Part shown: positions 31,147 to 40,570 of the stretch, one piece after another | Position numbering within the stretch: position 1 is the stretch's first letter | How the letters are laid out: each line of letters opens with the position of its first letter | From: Planctomycetaceae bacterium | GTDB lineage: Bacteria > Planctomycetota > Phycisphaerae > Phycisphaerales > SM1A02 | Reading direction: 5' to 3' | Assembly (NCBI GenBank): GCA_002684855.1 | Contig: NYWD01000038.1 | Span: forward strand, 1 to 64,000 | Length of the DNA: 64,000 nucleotides | The notes under the pieces: model-generated | The model's input: the letters and a program-made list of their open reading frames with translations, nothing else | The model's database searches: none | What the model was told of the DNA's origin: nothing | Position numbers and translations under genes: made by a program

Positions 31147-32007
31147 TCAGCCTCGCGTGCCGACCTGGAGGATGATCCACGCGACCGGGCCGGCTGCGAG
31201 GGGCGAGTCGAGGACGTCGAGGATCCCACCCATGCCGGGCAGTACCGAACCGCTGTCCTTCGCGCCCGCCGCACGCTTCAGGAGGCTCTCGACGAGATCG
31301 CCACCGGCCCCCACGACGGCGAGCAGGACGCCGCCCACGATCCCCGCGGCGAGACCGAGTTCGGCGGCGGGCACGGCACCCCGCGAGAGGATGGCGACCC
31401 CCGCACCGGCGGCGGCGGCGAAGGCGAGGCCGCCGAGTCCACCTTCGATGGTCTTCTTCGGGCTCAGCCACTCGATGAGCTTCCGGCGTCCGACGAGCAT
31501 TCCGGTGAAGTAGGCGCCGATGTCGCCGGCCTTGACGACGAGGACGAGTCCCGCCACGAGCCAGGCGCCGTGGGCCTCGATCGCGAGGATCCAGAAGGCC
31601 GGGAGCAGGCCGGTCCAGATGCCGATCCCCGCGATCGCGGTCGCGCCGACGAACGCGCCGCCGATCCGACGGCTCATCGCGAGCCCGACGAGCGCGATGC
31701 CGAATCCGATCACCGGTCCGAGCATCGCGACACCGATCGCGAGGATCGGATCCGTGAATTTCGAGGCGACCAGGCTCGCGAGGTACATCGCGAGGGAGGC
31801 GGCGATCGCGAGTCCGGACGGGCATCGCGTCCCGCAGGCGCGGACGAGGGAGGCGGCCTCACCGGCCGCGATCGGGACCAGCATCGCGAAGACCACGGCG
31901 AACACCATGCCGGGGGCGGAGCCCATGATCCCCCGAGCGTCGACTTCGACGAGCAGGACGAGGAGCGCGATGAGGATCGGCCCGGTGATCAGACGCTGTC
32001 GCAGCAT
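31147..32007 (-). CDS. cdsA: phosphatidate cytidylyltransferase
   Basis: Polytopic; C-terminal VKAGDIGAYFTGMLVGRRKLIEWLSPKKTIEGGLGGLA...GDLVESLLKRAAGAKDSGSVLPGMGGILDVLDS. Confidence 0.95.
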   Translation of the reverse strand: MLRQRLITGPILIALLVLLVEVDARGIMGSAPGMVFAVVFAMLVPIAAGEAASLVRACGTRCPSGLAIAASLAMYLASLVASKFTDPILAIGVAMLGPVIGFGIALVGLAMSRRIGGAFVGATAIAGIGIWTGLLPAFWILAIEAHGAWLVAGLVLVVKAGDIGAYFTGMLVGRRKLIEWLSPKKTIEGGLGGLAFAAAAGAGVAILSRGAVPAAELGLAAGIVGGVLLAVVGAGGDLVESLLKRAAGAKDSGSVLPGMGGILDVLDSPLAAGPVAWIILQVGTRG

Positions 32008-32055
32008 GGTGTTTCTCGCGGTGCGATCGAAGTGGTTCGCGCGGACGCCGTCGCT

Positions 32056-32394
32056 TCAGTATCGGGGGACGTCCCCGTCGATCTCGATCGACCACCGATC
32101 GATGCCGCCGGCGAGCGACCGGGCTTCCGAGAATCCTTCCTCGCGGAGGAAGGCGACGACCCGGAGACTTCGCACGCCGTGATGGCAGAGCACCACGACG
32201 AGGTCGTCCGCATGATCCTCGAGGTCCGGGAGATGGGACTTGATCTCCCCCATCGGGATGTGTCGGGCACCGTCGATCGACGCGATCTCGACCTCCTCGG
32301 CCTCCCGGCAGTCGATCACCAGCGGGGACTCGCCGTCCTGTCGCAGCGATCGGAGTTCCTCCGGCGCGATCTCCCAGGGATGGTTGGTCGTCAT
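32056..32394 (-). CDS. rhodanese-like domain protein
   Basis: PLVIDCREAEEVEIASIDGARHIPMGEI, VVLCHHGVRSLRVVAFLREEGFSEARSLAGGIDRWS. Confidence 0.9.
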   Translation of the reverse strand: MTTNHPWEIAPEELRSLRQDGESPLVIDCREAEEVEIASIDGARHIPMGEIKSHLPDLEDHADDLVVVLCHHGVRSLRVVAFLREEGFSEARSLAGGIDRWSIEIDGDVPRY

Positions 32395-33038
32395 TCGCGA
32401 TTCTCCGGGGTGGTGGCGGCGTCTGCAGGACGGTCGAATGCCGGCCGGATCGAACCGGTGTCGAGCCCGGGGTCGGGCGTCGTCGCGACCGGGTCGGCCT
32501 CGATCGTCGGTGGTTCGGGGACGGGCTCGATGCGGGCGGGTGCAGCCGCTGATCCCGGGCCGGGCAGCAGGCCCCAGCCGCCGACGGGCTCCAGCACCGT
32601 CGAGTCCGGGCACGCGTGGATCATCCGGAACGGCGCGGCCACGAGATCGAACGCCGCGACGAAGGGATCCGCCATCGCCGATCGGCGCACCGCGCCGCGA
32701 TCGGTGGTCGTTGACATCGCGGTCGCGATCGTCGGGAAATCGAGGTTCTCACCGACACGACCGACCTCGCCGTCCGGGGGAATCACGGGGGTGGCGTAGG
32801 TCGGATTGCAGGCGACGGCGGGCATCGAGATCTCGAAACGGATCGTCGGCCAGTCGCTTCGATCGAATCCGGCGTCGAGCGAGGGATGCCACGGATCCTC
32901 CGAATCACTTCGAATCGTCGATGGGTCGCCGTCCCGGTTCGAGAGGATCGAGGCCGGAGGGTTCGGCGCCGAGCAGCCCCCGATCAGGATGCAGACGATC
33001 CATGCAAGGTGCGGACGATGGTCGTTGGCGTGGTTCAT
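32391..33038 (-). CDS. hypothetical lipoprotein
   Basis: Signal/lipobox AWIVCILIGGCSAP; 4-nt overlaps with both neighbours. Confidence 0.6.
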   Translation of the reverse strand: MNHANDHRPHLAWIVCILIGGCSAPNPPASILSNRDGDPSTIRSDSEDPWHPSLDAGFDRSDWPTIRFEISMPAVACNPTYATPVIPPDGEVGRVGENLDFPTIATAMSTTTDRGAVRRSAMADPFVAAFDLVAAPFRMIHACPDSTVLEPVGGWGLLPGPGSAAAPARIEPVPEPPTIEADPVATTPDPGLDTGSIRPAFDRPADAATTPENRE

Positions 33039-33799
33039 GATTCCTCCTCGGACGTCCAGTCCGACTCGAGCGGCGCGTCGTCGATCCGGCATTCTCGCAG
33101 CGCCGCCCGAATCGTGTCGAGGTCGAATCCCCGACGAGCGAGCTTCGTGGCGGCGCGGCGAATCGATCCGGGATCACCCGCATCGACGGATCCTCCGAGA
33201 CGGTGGAGGGCGGTGATCGCCGCCTCCACTTCGGGCGATGCCGAGGTGGTCCCCGGTTCGTGATCGGGGTCCGATGCCGCGATCTCGAAGCCGGCCTCGA
33301 TGCTCGTCGCGTCGAGTCCGGCCGATTCGAGCCGCCGGCGGCATTCCGCATCGCTTCGACCGTCCCGTCGCCAGGCGGCGATCCGGGCTCCGGCGAAGCC
33401 GGAATCATCCAGCCAGCCGTCCGCCACGAGTTCGTCGATCACCACGGCCGGGATGGTCTCCTCGAACCCGCGGCGGACCAGCTTCCTGGCGATCTCGGTG
33501 GAGGCGTGGGCGCGGCCGGCCAGCAGGTCGAGCGCGATCGCCCGGGCGGCGCGGACATCGATCGACCGCAGCGCCGCCACCACCCTCGGATCGGCGGCCG
33601 GGAGTCCCGCGACGATCTCCTCGGCATCGATCTCCGATCGTGGAAGGGTGCCGACCGCGACACCGTCGATCTCCAGCGTCAGCAGGCCGGGGTGATCCGG
33701 ATCGGTTCGGACGCCGGTGACGCGTTCGACGTCCTCCGACTGCGGATCGGAACCGGCTTCCGGAGCCGTTCGGGAATCGCGCGGCCGCGGGCGGTTCAT
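33035..33799 (-). CDS. recX: RecX-family regulatory protein
   Basis: RAIALDLLAGRAHASTEIARKLVRRGFEETIPAVVIDELVADGWLDDSGFAGARIAAWRRDGRSDAECRRRLESAGLD. Confidence 0.85.
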   Translation of the reverse strand: MNRPRPRDSRTAPEAGSDPQSEDVERVTGVRTDPDHPGLLTLEIDGVAVGTLPRSEIDAEEIVAGLPAADPRVVAALRSIDVRAARAIALDLLAGRAHASTEIARKLVRRGFEETIPAVVIDELVADGWLDDSGFAGARIAAWRRDGRSDAECRRRLESAGLDATSIEAGFEIAASDPDHEPGTTSASPEVEAAITALHRLGGSVDAGDPGSIRRAATKLARRGFDLDTIRAALRECRIDDAPLESDWTSEEES

Positions 33800-34116
33800 C
33801 CGTCGAGTTCCATCCGGAGCGCCTCCAGCTCCGATCGGGCGTGGGCGTCGCCCCCGCGTCGGGCGGCCTCCAGTCCCGCGTCCACCGCGGCGACCGCTTC
33901 CGCGACGCGATCGAGCGATTCGAGGGACCTGGCCTTGTGGAAGTGGAGATAGCCGTCGTCGGGATCGGCGGCGATCGCCCGGTCGTACCACTCCAGCGCG
34001 GTCTCGTGCGCCTCGGCCTTCGCGTGTTCCTGGGCGATTCCGTAGAGGCAGAACGCGTCATCGGGCTCGGACTTCAGCATCTCGAGCAGTCGCTTCATTC
34101 GGTCGGATTCCGTCAT
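33796..34116 (-). CDS. small TPR protein
   Basis: DDAFCLYGIAQEHAKAEAHETALEWYDRAIAADPDDGYLHFHKARSLESLDR. Confidence 0.75.
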   Translation of the reverse strand: MTESDRMKRLLEMLKSEPDDAFCLYGIAQEHAKAEAHETALEWYDRAIAADPDDGYLHFHKARSLESLDRVAEAVAAVDAGLEAARRGGDAHARSELEALRMELDG

Positions 34117-34196
34117 GCCCCGATTGTCCGTCGAATCGATGCCGAGGACAAGCGGTCGGGTTCGTGCTTCGGGGCGGAAACCGCTAGGCTCCGGTC

Positions 34197-35816
34197 ATGA
34201 CCGTCACCCACGACCCGGATGCCAGGCATCACCGCACCCGTCCCGCCGCGACCGGGATGGTGATCGCGACCTGCCTGGCGATGCTGGCCCAGACCGGTTG
34301 CGACGAGGGGTATGCCGCCCGCCAGACCATCGACCTCCGGCCGCGGATCGTCGAGGTCCAGGATCACCACGGCGGAACCCGGCGAATCACCGTCGTCAAC
34401 GGGGAACAGTGGTACCAGTCGTTCGGTCCGGCCATCGAGATCATCGACGCGGAGGACGGCCTTCGGATCAGCGCGATCGACCTCGGGCCGTTCGGCACCG
34501 TCCCACCGATCAGCGACATGCTGCTGGCGGGGGACGGCGACCTCTACGTCGTCTACGCCAACGATCGGGTGGTCCGTTTCGATCTCTCGAATCCCCGTCG
34601 CCCGACCGAGGCGCGGACCTGGACCCGCGCCGATCTCGGTGTCAGGCCGATTCATCTCTCGGACGCGGCGGACGCGATCTGGGTGTCGGGACGCGAGGGC
34701 CTGGTACGGCTCGACGAGCCCGGCGTGGTCCGGCTCGCGAACCTGGCCGATCCACCGTTCCTCGGTCACGTGATCGACGGGACGGGGACCGGGCCCGTGG
34801 TGACGAACCGTCGCCAGATCATCTCGGTCGACGACGGGCGGTACCTCGGCGCGGCGTCGGATCTGCGACCGGTGCCGCAAGCGATCGCCGCTCGCCTCGG
34901 CCGGGAGGCCAGCGTCTTCGTGCTGCGTGGCGCGAAGGCCAGCACCGTGGGGTTGATGGGTCCGGACTTCCGACAGCTCGATTCCGAGACGTTCGGGGAG
35001 ACCGTCTGGACGGCGAGGGTACTCGGTGACCGCCTGTGGGCGGTCTGCGAGGACGAACTGATCACCTGGCGAATCGACGATGAAGGTCGGATGGTCGAAC
35101 CGCAGTTCATCCCGGTGAAGGGGGCGCGGGACATCGGGCTCCTTCGCCCGAACTACTACGCGGTCGCCGGCACCTTCGGCCGGGCGATCTACCGGTTCAA
35201 GGCCGATGGCGGAGGCGCCGCGGATGAATTCCTCGCGGTTGAACGGAGTCCCGGACGCATGGTCCAGGCGATCACCGATGGCCGTCGGGTGCTTGCCGGC
35301 AGCGAGGAGGGCAACTGGCTCTACCGGATCGGCGGTCGCATGGAACTGTCCGAGAAGGACCTCGAGAGCAACACGGCCGGCTCGAGGAGGGTCACCCTGA
35401 GCTGGGGCGAGGCGGAGATCGGCGCGGATCGGGGTTCGCTCTCGATCACGCCGCTCGCCGGCCCGGACTTTCGATGGACGCCGCCGAACGAGGGAAGGAT
35501 CTACACCCTGGAGACGGCGGACGACCGGGTCTGGGTGGGGCACGACCAGGGCGTCGACGTCTTCGAATTCCGCGACGACGCGGTCCGCTCGACGGGTTCG
35601 ATCGTGATGGAGGGGCCCGTGGCCTGGCTCTTCCGCCCCCGGGTGGGCAACGAAGTCGCCTTCGTCAGCGCGTTCGGGGGCATCGGGACGGCGGAAGCGG
35701 TGCCGGATCCGAACGCGGATCCCGATCTCGTCCAGCGGGTCCGTCCCGAGGAGGCCGCGGACGCGGAGGAATCGATGCGACAGGCGGGCGGCCTGCCGCA
35801 GTCGTCGGAGCGCTGA
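34197..35816 (+). CDS. hypothetical lipoprotein, probable beta-propeller
   Basis: Hydrophobic N-terminus with Cys (AMLAQTGCDEG); repeated short strands (VYANDRVVRFDLSNPRRPTEART...). Confidence 0.6.
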   Translation: MTVTHDPDARHHRTRPAATGMVIATCLAMLAQTGCDEGYAARQTIDLRPRIVEVQDHHGGTRRITVVNGEQWYQSFGPAIEIIDAEDGLRISAIDLGPFGTVPPISDMLLAGDGDLYVVYANDRVVRFDLSNPRRPTEARTWTRADLGVRPIHLSDAADAIWVSGREGLVRLDEPGVVRLANLADPPFLGHVIDGTGTGPVVTNRRQIISVDDGRYLGAASDLRPVPQAIAARLGREASVFVLRGAKASTVGLMGPDFRQLDSETFGETVWTARVLGDRLWAVCEDELITWRIDDEGRMVEPQFIPVKGARDIGLLRPNYYAVAGTFGRAIYRFKADGGGAADEFLAVERSPGRMVQAITDGRRVLAGSEEGNWLYRIGGRMELSEKDLESNTAGSRRVTLSWGEAEIGADRGSLSITPLAGPDFRWTPPNEGRIYTLETADDRVWVGHDQGVDVFEFRDDAVRSTGSIVMEGPVAWLFRPRVGNEVAFVSAFGGIGTAEAVPDPNADPDLVQRVRPEEAADAEESMRQAGGLPQSSER

Positions 35817-35825
35817 GACCGCGGA

Positions 35826-36533
35826 TCAGGTCGCGTCGGCGTTGGCGCAGTAGCGGCGGCAGATCGAGTCACCGGCGCATCCACCGCCACGGGCCTTGCA
35901 CACCTTTCGTCCGTGGAAGATGAAGAGGTGGCTCAGCAGGCACCACGACGGACGTGGAAAGAGCGCCATGAGGTGCGGTTCGATCCGCTTCGGATCGGTT
36001 TCGTCGGTCAGTCCGAAACGCTGCGAGATCCGGCCGACGTGCGTGTCGACCACGACCCCGACGTTGATTCCGAACGCGTTGCCGAGGACCACGTTCGCGG
36101 TCTTTCGCGCGACGCCGGGCAGGTCGAGCAGCGATTCCATGTCGTCGGGCACCGCGCCGTCGTGTCGTTCGACCAGCATGGTCATCGCGCCGTGGACGCT
36201 CTTCGACTTGTTTCGCCAGAAGTTCAGGGTCCGGAGATGTGGGGCGATCGCCTCCGGCGAGGACGCGGCGAAATCCGCCGGCGTCGGGAAGGCGGCGAAA
36301 AGGCCCGGGGTCGCCTTGTTCACGCCGACGTCGGTGGCCTGGGCGCTGAGGATGGTCGCCACGAGGAGTTCATGCGGGCTGTTCGCGTCGAGCTCGCAGT
36401 GGGCGTCGGGATATCGCTTGCGGAGCGCCGCGAGGATCCGCGACGCCCGGCGGACGTCGTCGTCGGAGCGTTCCGGGAGATCGAAGCCGGTCTTGAGTCG
36501 CGGGCCGCCGACCGGTGGGGGATTCCTCATCAT
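35826..36533 (-). CDS. nth: endonuclease III
   Basis: ELLVATILSAQATDVGVNKATPGLF, LPGVARKTANVVLGNAFG, VDTHVGRISQRFGL, C-terminal Fe-S cysteines (CKARGGGCAGDSICRRYC). Confidence 0.95.
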   Translation of the reverse strand: MMRNPPPVGGPRLKTGFDLPERSDDDVRRASRILAALRKRYPDAHCELDANSPHELLVATILSAQATDVGVNKATPGLFAAFPTPADFAASSPEAIAPHLRTLNFWRNKSKSVHGAMTMLVERHDGAVPDDMESLLDLPGVARKTANVVLGNAFGINVGVVVDTHVGRISQRFGLTDETDPKRIEPHLMALFPRPSWCLLSHLFIFHGRKVCKARGGGCAGDSICRRYCANADAT

Positions 36534-37096
36534 CGCCGGTCGCTCCTCGCGGGTGCGGAGGCGATGCCGCCGGCGATCACGGCGACCAGCACGGCCGCGA
36601 AGGTCAGCTGAACCGCACGCTCCGCGGATCGGTGCCAGGGATCGAAGGCGGCGTACGCGGCGGCGGCGGCTTCGCGGTCGCCGGAGTTCACCGCCTCCCG
36701 CCAGGTCTCCAGCGCGGTCTCGACCGAGGGGAGGACGCCGATCAGGTACCAGGCGAAGGTGACGATGGCGAGCATCGCGGCCGTGGTGCCCACTCTCCGG
36801 GAGATCGACCTCGGGCGTCCGACGGGGGCGCCCCGGCGAAGGACGAGCAGCACGAGGGCGAGGATCGCGCATCCCGTCTGGACCCGCGCCGACGCCTGGA
36901 ACACCGGGTGCACGACGTATCCGGCGACGAACCTTCCTGCGGCCTCGTGGTCGTCTCCGAAGAAGGCTTCGACCCGATCCGTCGTGACCTCCATCGCGGG
37001 AAGGCCGGTGAAGGCGCTCATGGCGGTCGCCGCCGGCGCGACCAGGGCGGCGCACCAGACCACGAGGATCAACCACCAGGTCATCGCGGCGAACAT
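36530..37096 (-). CDS. hypothetical membrane protein (DUF4149/TMEM205-like)
   Basis: 4 predicted TM helices; MFAAMTWWLILVVWCAALVAPAATAMSAFTGLPAM. Confidence 0.5.
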   Translation of the reverse strand: MFAAMTWWLILVVWCAALVAPAATAMSAFTGLPAMEVTTDRVEAFFGDDHEAAGRFVAGYVVHPVFQASARVQTGCAILALVLLVLRRGAPVGRPRSISRRVGTTAAMLAIVTFAWYLIGVLPSVETALETWREAVNSGDREAAAAAYAAFDPWHRSAERAVQLTFAAVLVAVIAGGIASAPARSDRR

Positions 37097-37116
37097 CGAG
37101 AGGATTCCGGGTGGCT

Positions 37117-37626
37117 TCAAGCGGGTGCTCCTGGATCGAGGTGGGTCGATTCGATCGGCGTCGCCGCGGGGGACCAGGTGGCGGCGCGTTCCCAACGTTC
37201 CTGCTTCCAGATGGGGGTCTCGCGCTTCAGGCGGTCGATCGCCGCACGGCATCCGCGGAACGCGGCATCCCGATGGGCCGCGACCGAGACGATCTCGACG
37301 CTGATCTCCCCGATCGCGACGAGACCCGAGGCGTGTCGGATCGACAGCATCGTCAGGTCGAGGGTCTCGAGGAGCTCGCGGGCGATGGTGCGAAGGCTTC
37401 GGATCGCGAGCGTGGGATGGACCTCGTAGTCGAGGGCGATCAGCGAGCCGTGCTCCGGATGGGTCTCCGGTCGGGTCCTCCCGCGGAAGACGCATTCCCC
37501 GCCGATCCCGGCGTCCACCCACGTCGACCGGCGCGGATCGGGGATCCGCAGCCCGCCCGACTCGATCGCGGCGTGCACGCCTTCCGGCGTGTCGGGGTCC
37601 GGGGAATCGGGGATCGGGCCGTTCAT
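37117..37626 (-). CDS. moaE: molybdopterin synthase catalytic subunit
   Basis: GGECVFRGRTR, ALDYEVHPTLAIRSL, LSIRHASGLVAIGEISVEIVSVAAHRDAAFRGCRAAIDRLKRETPIWKQE. Confidence 0.9.
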   Translation of the reverse strand: MNGPIPDSPDPDTPEGVHAAIESGGLRIPDPRRSTWVDAGIGGECVFRGRTRPETHPEHGSLIALDYEVHPTLAIRSLRTIARELLETLDLTMLSIRHASGLVAIGEISVEIVSVAAHRDAAFRGCRAAIDRLKRETPIWKQERWERAATWSPAATPIESTHLDPGAPA

Positions 37627-37665
37627 TCCGGAATCGTAGACGACCCGCCGCGATATCGTGGGGCG

Positions 37666-38493
37666 ATGTCCGGTACCGACGACTCCCGCGCCCGCTTCGG
37701 GCTCACCCTGGCGCCGATCGCCGCCGACCCCCGCGTCGGACTCCGGTCCATCGCGCGACTGGGGATTCCCGGCGTCCAGGTCTCCGCCGGGCAGAAGGGA
37801 ACCCGGCCCCGGGATCTCGACGGTTCGGGTCGTCGGGATCTCTTCACGTTGGTCCGACGGCTCGAACTCGAGGTCCGCGGGGTGGATGCCTGGCTGGATC
37901 CGGCCACGCTCCTTGATCCGGAGCGGGTCGATGCCGCGGTCTCGGCGTCGCTCGAGGCGGTCGAACTCGCGCACGACCTCGGTCGGGTGCCGCTTTCCAC
38001 GCGTTTCCCCGGCGAAGGCGGCGAATCCGCGATCGAGGCGATCCTGGCGCGAGCCACCCGGCTCGGCGTCGAGGTCATCGATCACGGGGTCCCGCCGCGG
38101 GGGCGCGGCGTGCGGGAGTTGGATCCCGGTCGCGAGGCCGGGGGGCTGCTGGTTCCGGATCCCGTCGATTCGACGGTGCGGCCCGCCGAGTCGGCGGTCA
38201 CCGAGACGATCGAGGGACTCGGCATCGGGCTGGATCCCCCGGCATGGTTGGTCGCGGGCTTGAATTGCGTCGATGCGGCCGCCCGCGGAGCGTCGGCGGT
38301 CCGCCTGGCCGATCTCTCGCCCGACGGAATGCGCATCCCGATCGGTGATCCGGACGGACGAATCGACGGCGTCAGCCTGCTGGTCGCGGCGCGAACGGCG
38401 GGATTCGACGGGATGCCCTTGATCGACGTGCGTCGATGGGTGGATCCACTCGCGGGAATCAGGACCACGATGGAGGCCCTCGCAGGCATCTGA
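37666..38493 (+). CDS. sugar phosphate isomerase/epimerase-like TIM-barrel protein
   Basis: RFGLTLAPIAADPRVGLRSIARLGIPGVQVSAG... TIM-barrel-like organisation; family assignment weak. Confidence 0.45.
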   Translation: MSGTDDSRARFGLTLAPIAADPRVGLRSIARLGIPGVQVSAGQKGTRPRDLDGSGRRDLFTLVRRLELEVRGVDAWLDPATLLDPERVDAAVSASLEAVELAHDLGRVPLSTRFPGEGGESAIEAILARATRLGVEVIDHGVPPRGRGVRELDPGREAGGLLVPDPVDSTVRPAESAVTETIEGLGIGLDPPAWLVAGLNCVDAAARGASAVRLADLSPDGMRIPIGDPDGRIDGVSLLVAARTAGFDGMPLIDVRRWVDPLAGIRTTMEALAGI

Positions 38494-38510
38494 ACGAACG
38501 CGGCCCGCGT

Positions 38511-39041
38511 TCAGCGACGCGTTTCGTGGATCGCGTGCCGGAGCAGCGGAATCACCAGTTCGCGGGTGGCCGTCTCGACCGCGTGCACCGATCCCGGCAT
38601 CGAGAAGACGAGCAGTCCGCCGCCCGCGCGGCGGATCACGCCCGCGGTGGCCCGGCTGAGCAGTCCGGCGACGCCGATCGCCTCCACGCTCAGCGCGCGG
38701 AATCGTTCGCCGTAGCCGTCGAGCTCGACGTCGATCAGGTCGCGGACCACCTCGACCGTCCCGTCCCGCGGAGCGATCCCGGTCCCGCCGGTGATCACGA
38801 TCGCATCCGCCTGCGGGTCGGCCACCGCGTCTTCGATCGCGGATCGAATCGCGACCGCGTCGTCCGGTACCAGATTTCGACGAAGAAGCACCAGTCCGTC
38901 CGCGCGAAGGATCGTCTCGAGGTGGTCGCCGCCTCGATCCGTCTCGCGGGTCCGGGTGTCGCTCACCGTGAGGACGTGGAGGTGGGGCGGATTCGCATCC
39001 GCCCGTCGATTCGCGGCCGATTCGTGGGATTCAACGCTCAT
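38511..39041 (-). CDS. moaB: molybdenum cofactor biosynthesis protein B
   Basis: LTVSDTRTRETDRGGDHLETIL, DAIVITGGTGIAPRDGTVEVV, GGGLLVFSMPGSVHAVETATRELVIPLL. Confidence 0.92.
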   Translation of the reverse strand: MSVESHESAANRRADANPPHLHVLTVSDTRTRETDRGGDHLETILRADGLVLLRRNLVPDDAVAIRSAIEDAVADPQADAIVITGGTGIAPRDGTVEVVRDLIDVELDGYGERFRALSVEAIGVAGLLSRATAGVIRRAGGGLLVFSMPGSVHAVETATRELVIPLLRHAIHETRR

Positions 39042-39107
39042 CGGCTGGGATCCGAGAGGAAAGGGGCGTGCAGGCGGAGGACGTGCAAGGTAGCGTGCCC
39101 TCGACCC

Positions 39108-39527
39108 ATGAGCATCATCGGCCACGGCATCGATCTCGTCGAAATCGAACGCATCGAACGGATGCGGGTCGATCACGGCGCCACGTTTCTCGACCGTTGT
39201 TTCACCGCGGGTGAACAGACGTACGCGGAGTCCGCACCTCGGGTCCGGGCGGAGCGCTACGCCGCCAGGTTCGCGGCGAAGGAGGCCATCCTCAAGGCGT
39301 TCGGCACCGGACTGCGCGAGGGAATCTCCTGGACCGACATGGACGTCGTTCGGAACGATCTCGGGGCGCCGTCGATCGTGCTCGTCGGGCAGGCCGCCGA
39401 ACTCGCCGCCACCATGGGAATCACCTCCTGGCGGCTCTCGATCTCCCACACCGCCGACCTCGCGATGGCCAGCGTCATCGCGGTCGGAGATCCGCCGCCG
39501 GTCGCCGGTGCCGGGATGGAGGGCTGA
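39108..39527 (+). CDS. acpS: holo-[acyl-carrier-protein] synthase
   Basis: MSIIGHGIDLVEIERIERM, RYAARFAAKEAILKAFGTGL, SWRLSISHTADLAMASVIAV. Confidence 0.95.
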   Translation: MSIIGHGIDLVEIERIERMRVDHGATFLDRCFTAGEQTYAESAPRVRAERYAARFAAKEAILKAFGTGLREGISWTDMDVVRNDLGAPSIVLVGQAAELAATMGITSWRLSISHTADLAMASVIAVGDPPPVAGAGMEG

Positions 39528-39533
39528 AGCACG

Positions 39534-40208
39534 ATGGCGAGGCGAAGCGGCCCCACGCTCTATGAGGCGATGTCCCAGTCACCGACGACGCCCAAGCCAG
39601 CCGTCGGGCGTCGGAATCGTGGCATGGATTCGGAGCGACCCGCCGCGGCGACCCTGCTCACGCCCGGGCGGTCGATCCGGTTGCCGGTCGGCTTCGCCTG
39701 GGTGGGTGTCGTGCTCGTCGCCGGGTTGATGATCGGGGCCTACCTCCTTGGTTTCAGCCGGGGTGGGCGGATCGCGGAGGAGACGGCGAAGGCCGCCGAG
39801 GTGGCTCGATTCGAGGCCGCCCAGGAGGCCGGAAGGGTTCGAGAGCCCCGGATGCCGCCCCTGGAGCCGGTCGAGCGGCTTCCGAGCGGCATCGATCCCA
39901 TGGATCCCCGGACGCCGGGCCTGAATTACTGGGTCGTCATGCGACCACGACCGGACCGAGCGGAAGAGGTGGCCGCCTTCATTCGAGGGCGGGGTCTTGA
40001 CGCCATCGTCGTCAAGAGCGACACTGGAGGACTTCCCAAAGTCATCGTGCTGCCGGGTTTCCGCCCGGGAGAACGATCCGCGCCGGAGGTCGAGTCGATG
40101 ATGACGAGCCTCAAACGCATCGGCCGGGATTTCGGGAAGGCATCGGGTCGCGCAAGCGACAACTTCGACAGTCTCTACCCAGAGACGTTCCGGCCTCCGG
40201 CCGGGTGA
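39534..40208 (+). CDS. hypothetical single-pass membrane protein (possibly SPOR-like C-terminus)
   Basis: One TM (FAWVGVVLVAGLMIGAYLLGF) then YWVVMRPRPDRAEEVAAFIRGRGLDAIVVKS. Confidence 0.5.
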   Translation: MARRSGPTLYEAMSQSPTTPKPAVGRRNRGMDSERPAAATLLTPGRSIRLPVGFAWVGVVLVAGLMIGAYLLGFSRGGRIAEETAKAAEVARFEAAQEAGRVREPRMPPLEPVERLPSGIDPMDPRTPGLNYWVVMRPRPDRAEEVAAFIRGRGLDAIVVKSDTGGLPKVIVLPGFRPGERSAPEVESMMTSLKRIGRDFGKASGRASDNFDSLYPETFRPPAG

Positions 40209-40249
40209 ACACGCCCCAGACCGCTTCGGTCCCAGCCTCGAGACGAACC

Positions 40250-40474
40250 ATGAGCCTTCACAGCAGCCTCAAGACCAAATCGGGTGCCCTCAACCAGCAT
40301 CGAAACGTCCTGACCCGCGCCGAGCGGATCGAGAAGCTGCAGGCGACCAAGCGTTTCGTGCACGGTGAGAGCTCGCCGCTCGGGATCCCGAAGGTCCGGA
40401 GCATCAAGGTGGCCGCCGCCAAGAAGAAGCCCGCCAAGGGCCCGGACGCCGCGGCCGAGAGCAGCGACGACTGA
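40250..40474 (+). CDS. PVC-type small basic protein
   Basis: MSLHSSLKTKSGALNQHRNVLTRAERIEKLQATKRFVHGESSPLGIPKVRSIKV resembles the Chlamydiae/Verrucomicrobia/Planctomycetes small basic protein family. Confidence 0.8.
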   Translation: MSLHSSLKTKSGALNQHRNVLTRAERIEKLQATKRFVHGESSPLGIPKVRSIKVAAAKKKPAKGPDAAAESSDD

Positions 40475-40530
40475 GCATCATCGCCGCGCGCGACCGCCGC
40501 GGCCGCTCGTCGATCCTGATTCGATCATCG

Positions 40531-40557
40531 AACCCCGCGGCGAGCTGCCGCGGGGTT
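40531..40557 (+). terminator. hairpin terminator-like
   Basis: Perfect 11-bp stem aaccccgcggc-gagct-gccgcggggtt downstream of the small basic protein gene; weak U-tract. Confidence 0.65.
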
Positions 40558-40570
40558 CTGCAATGGACCG

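Noticed and set aside
30409-32799. 796-aa plus-strand ORF
   Set aside because: Antisense to zinc-ribbon, cdsA, rhodanese and lipoprotein genes; no motifs.
37117-39041. moaE and moaB proximity as a molybdenum cofactor operon
   Set aside because: They are separate genes with an unrelated opposite-strand gene between them, and no moaA, moaC, moaD or moeA is in the window; partial scatter is common.
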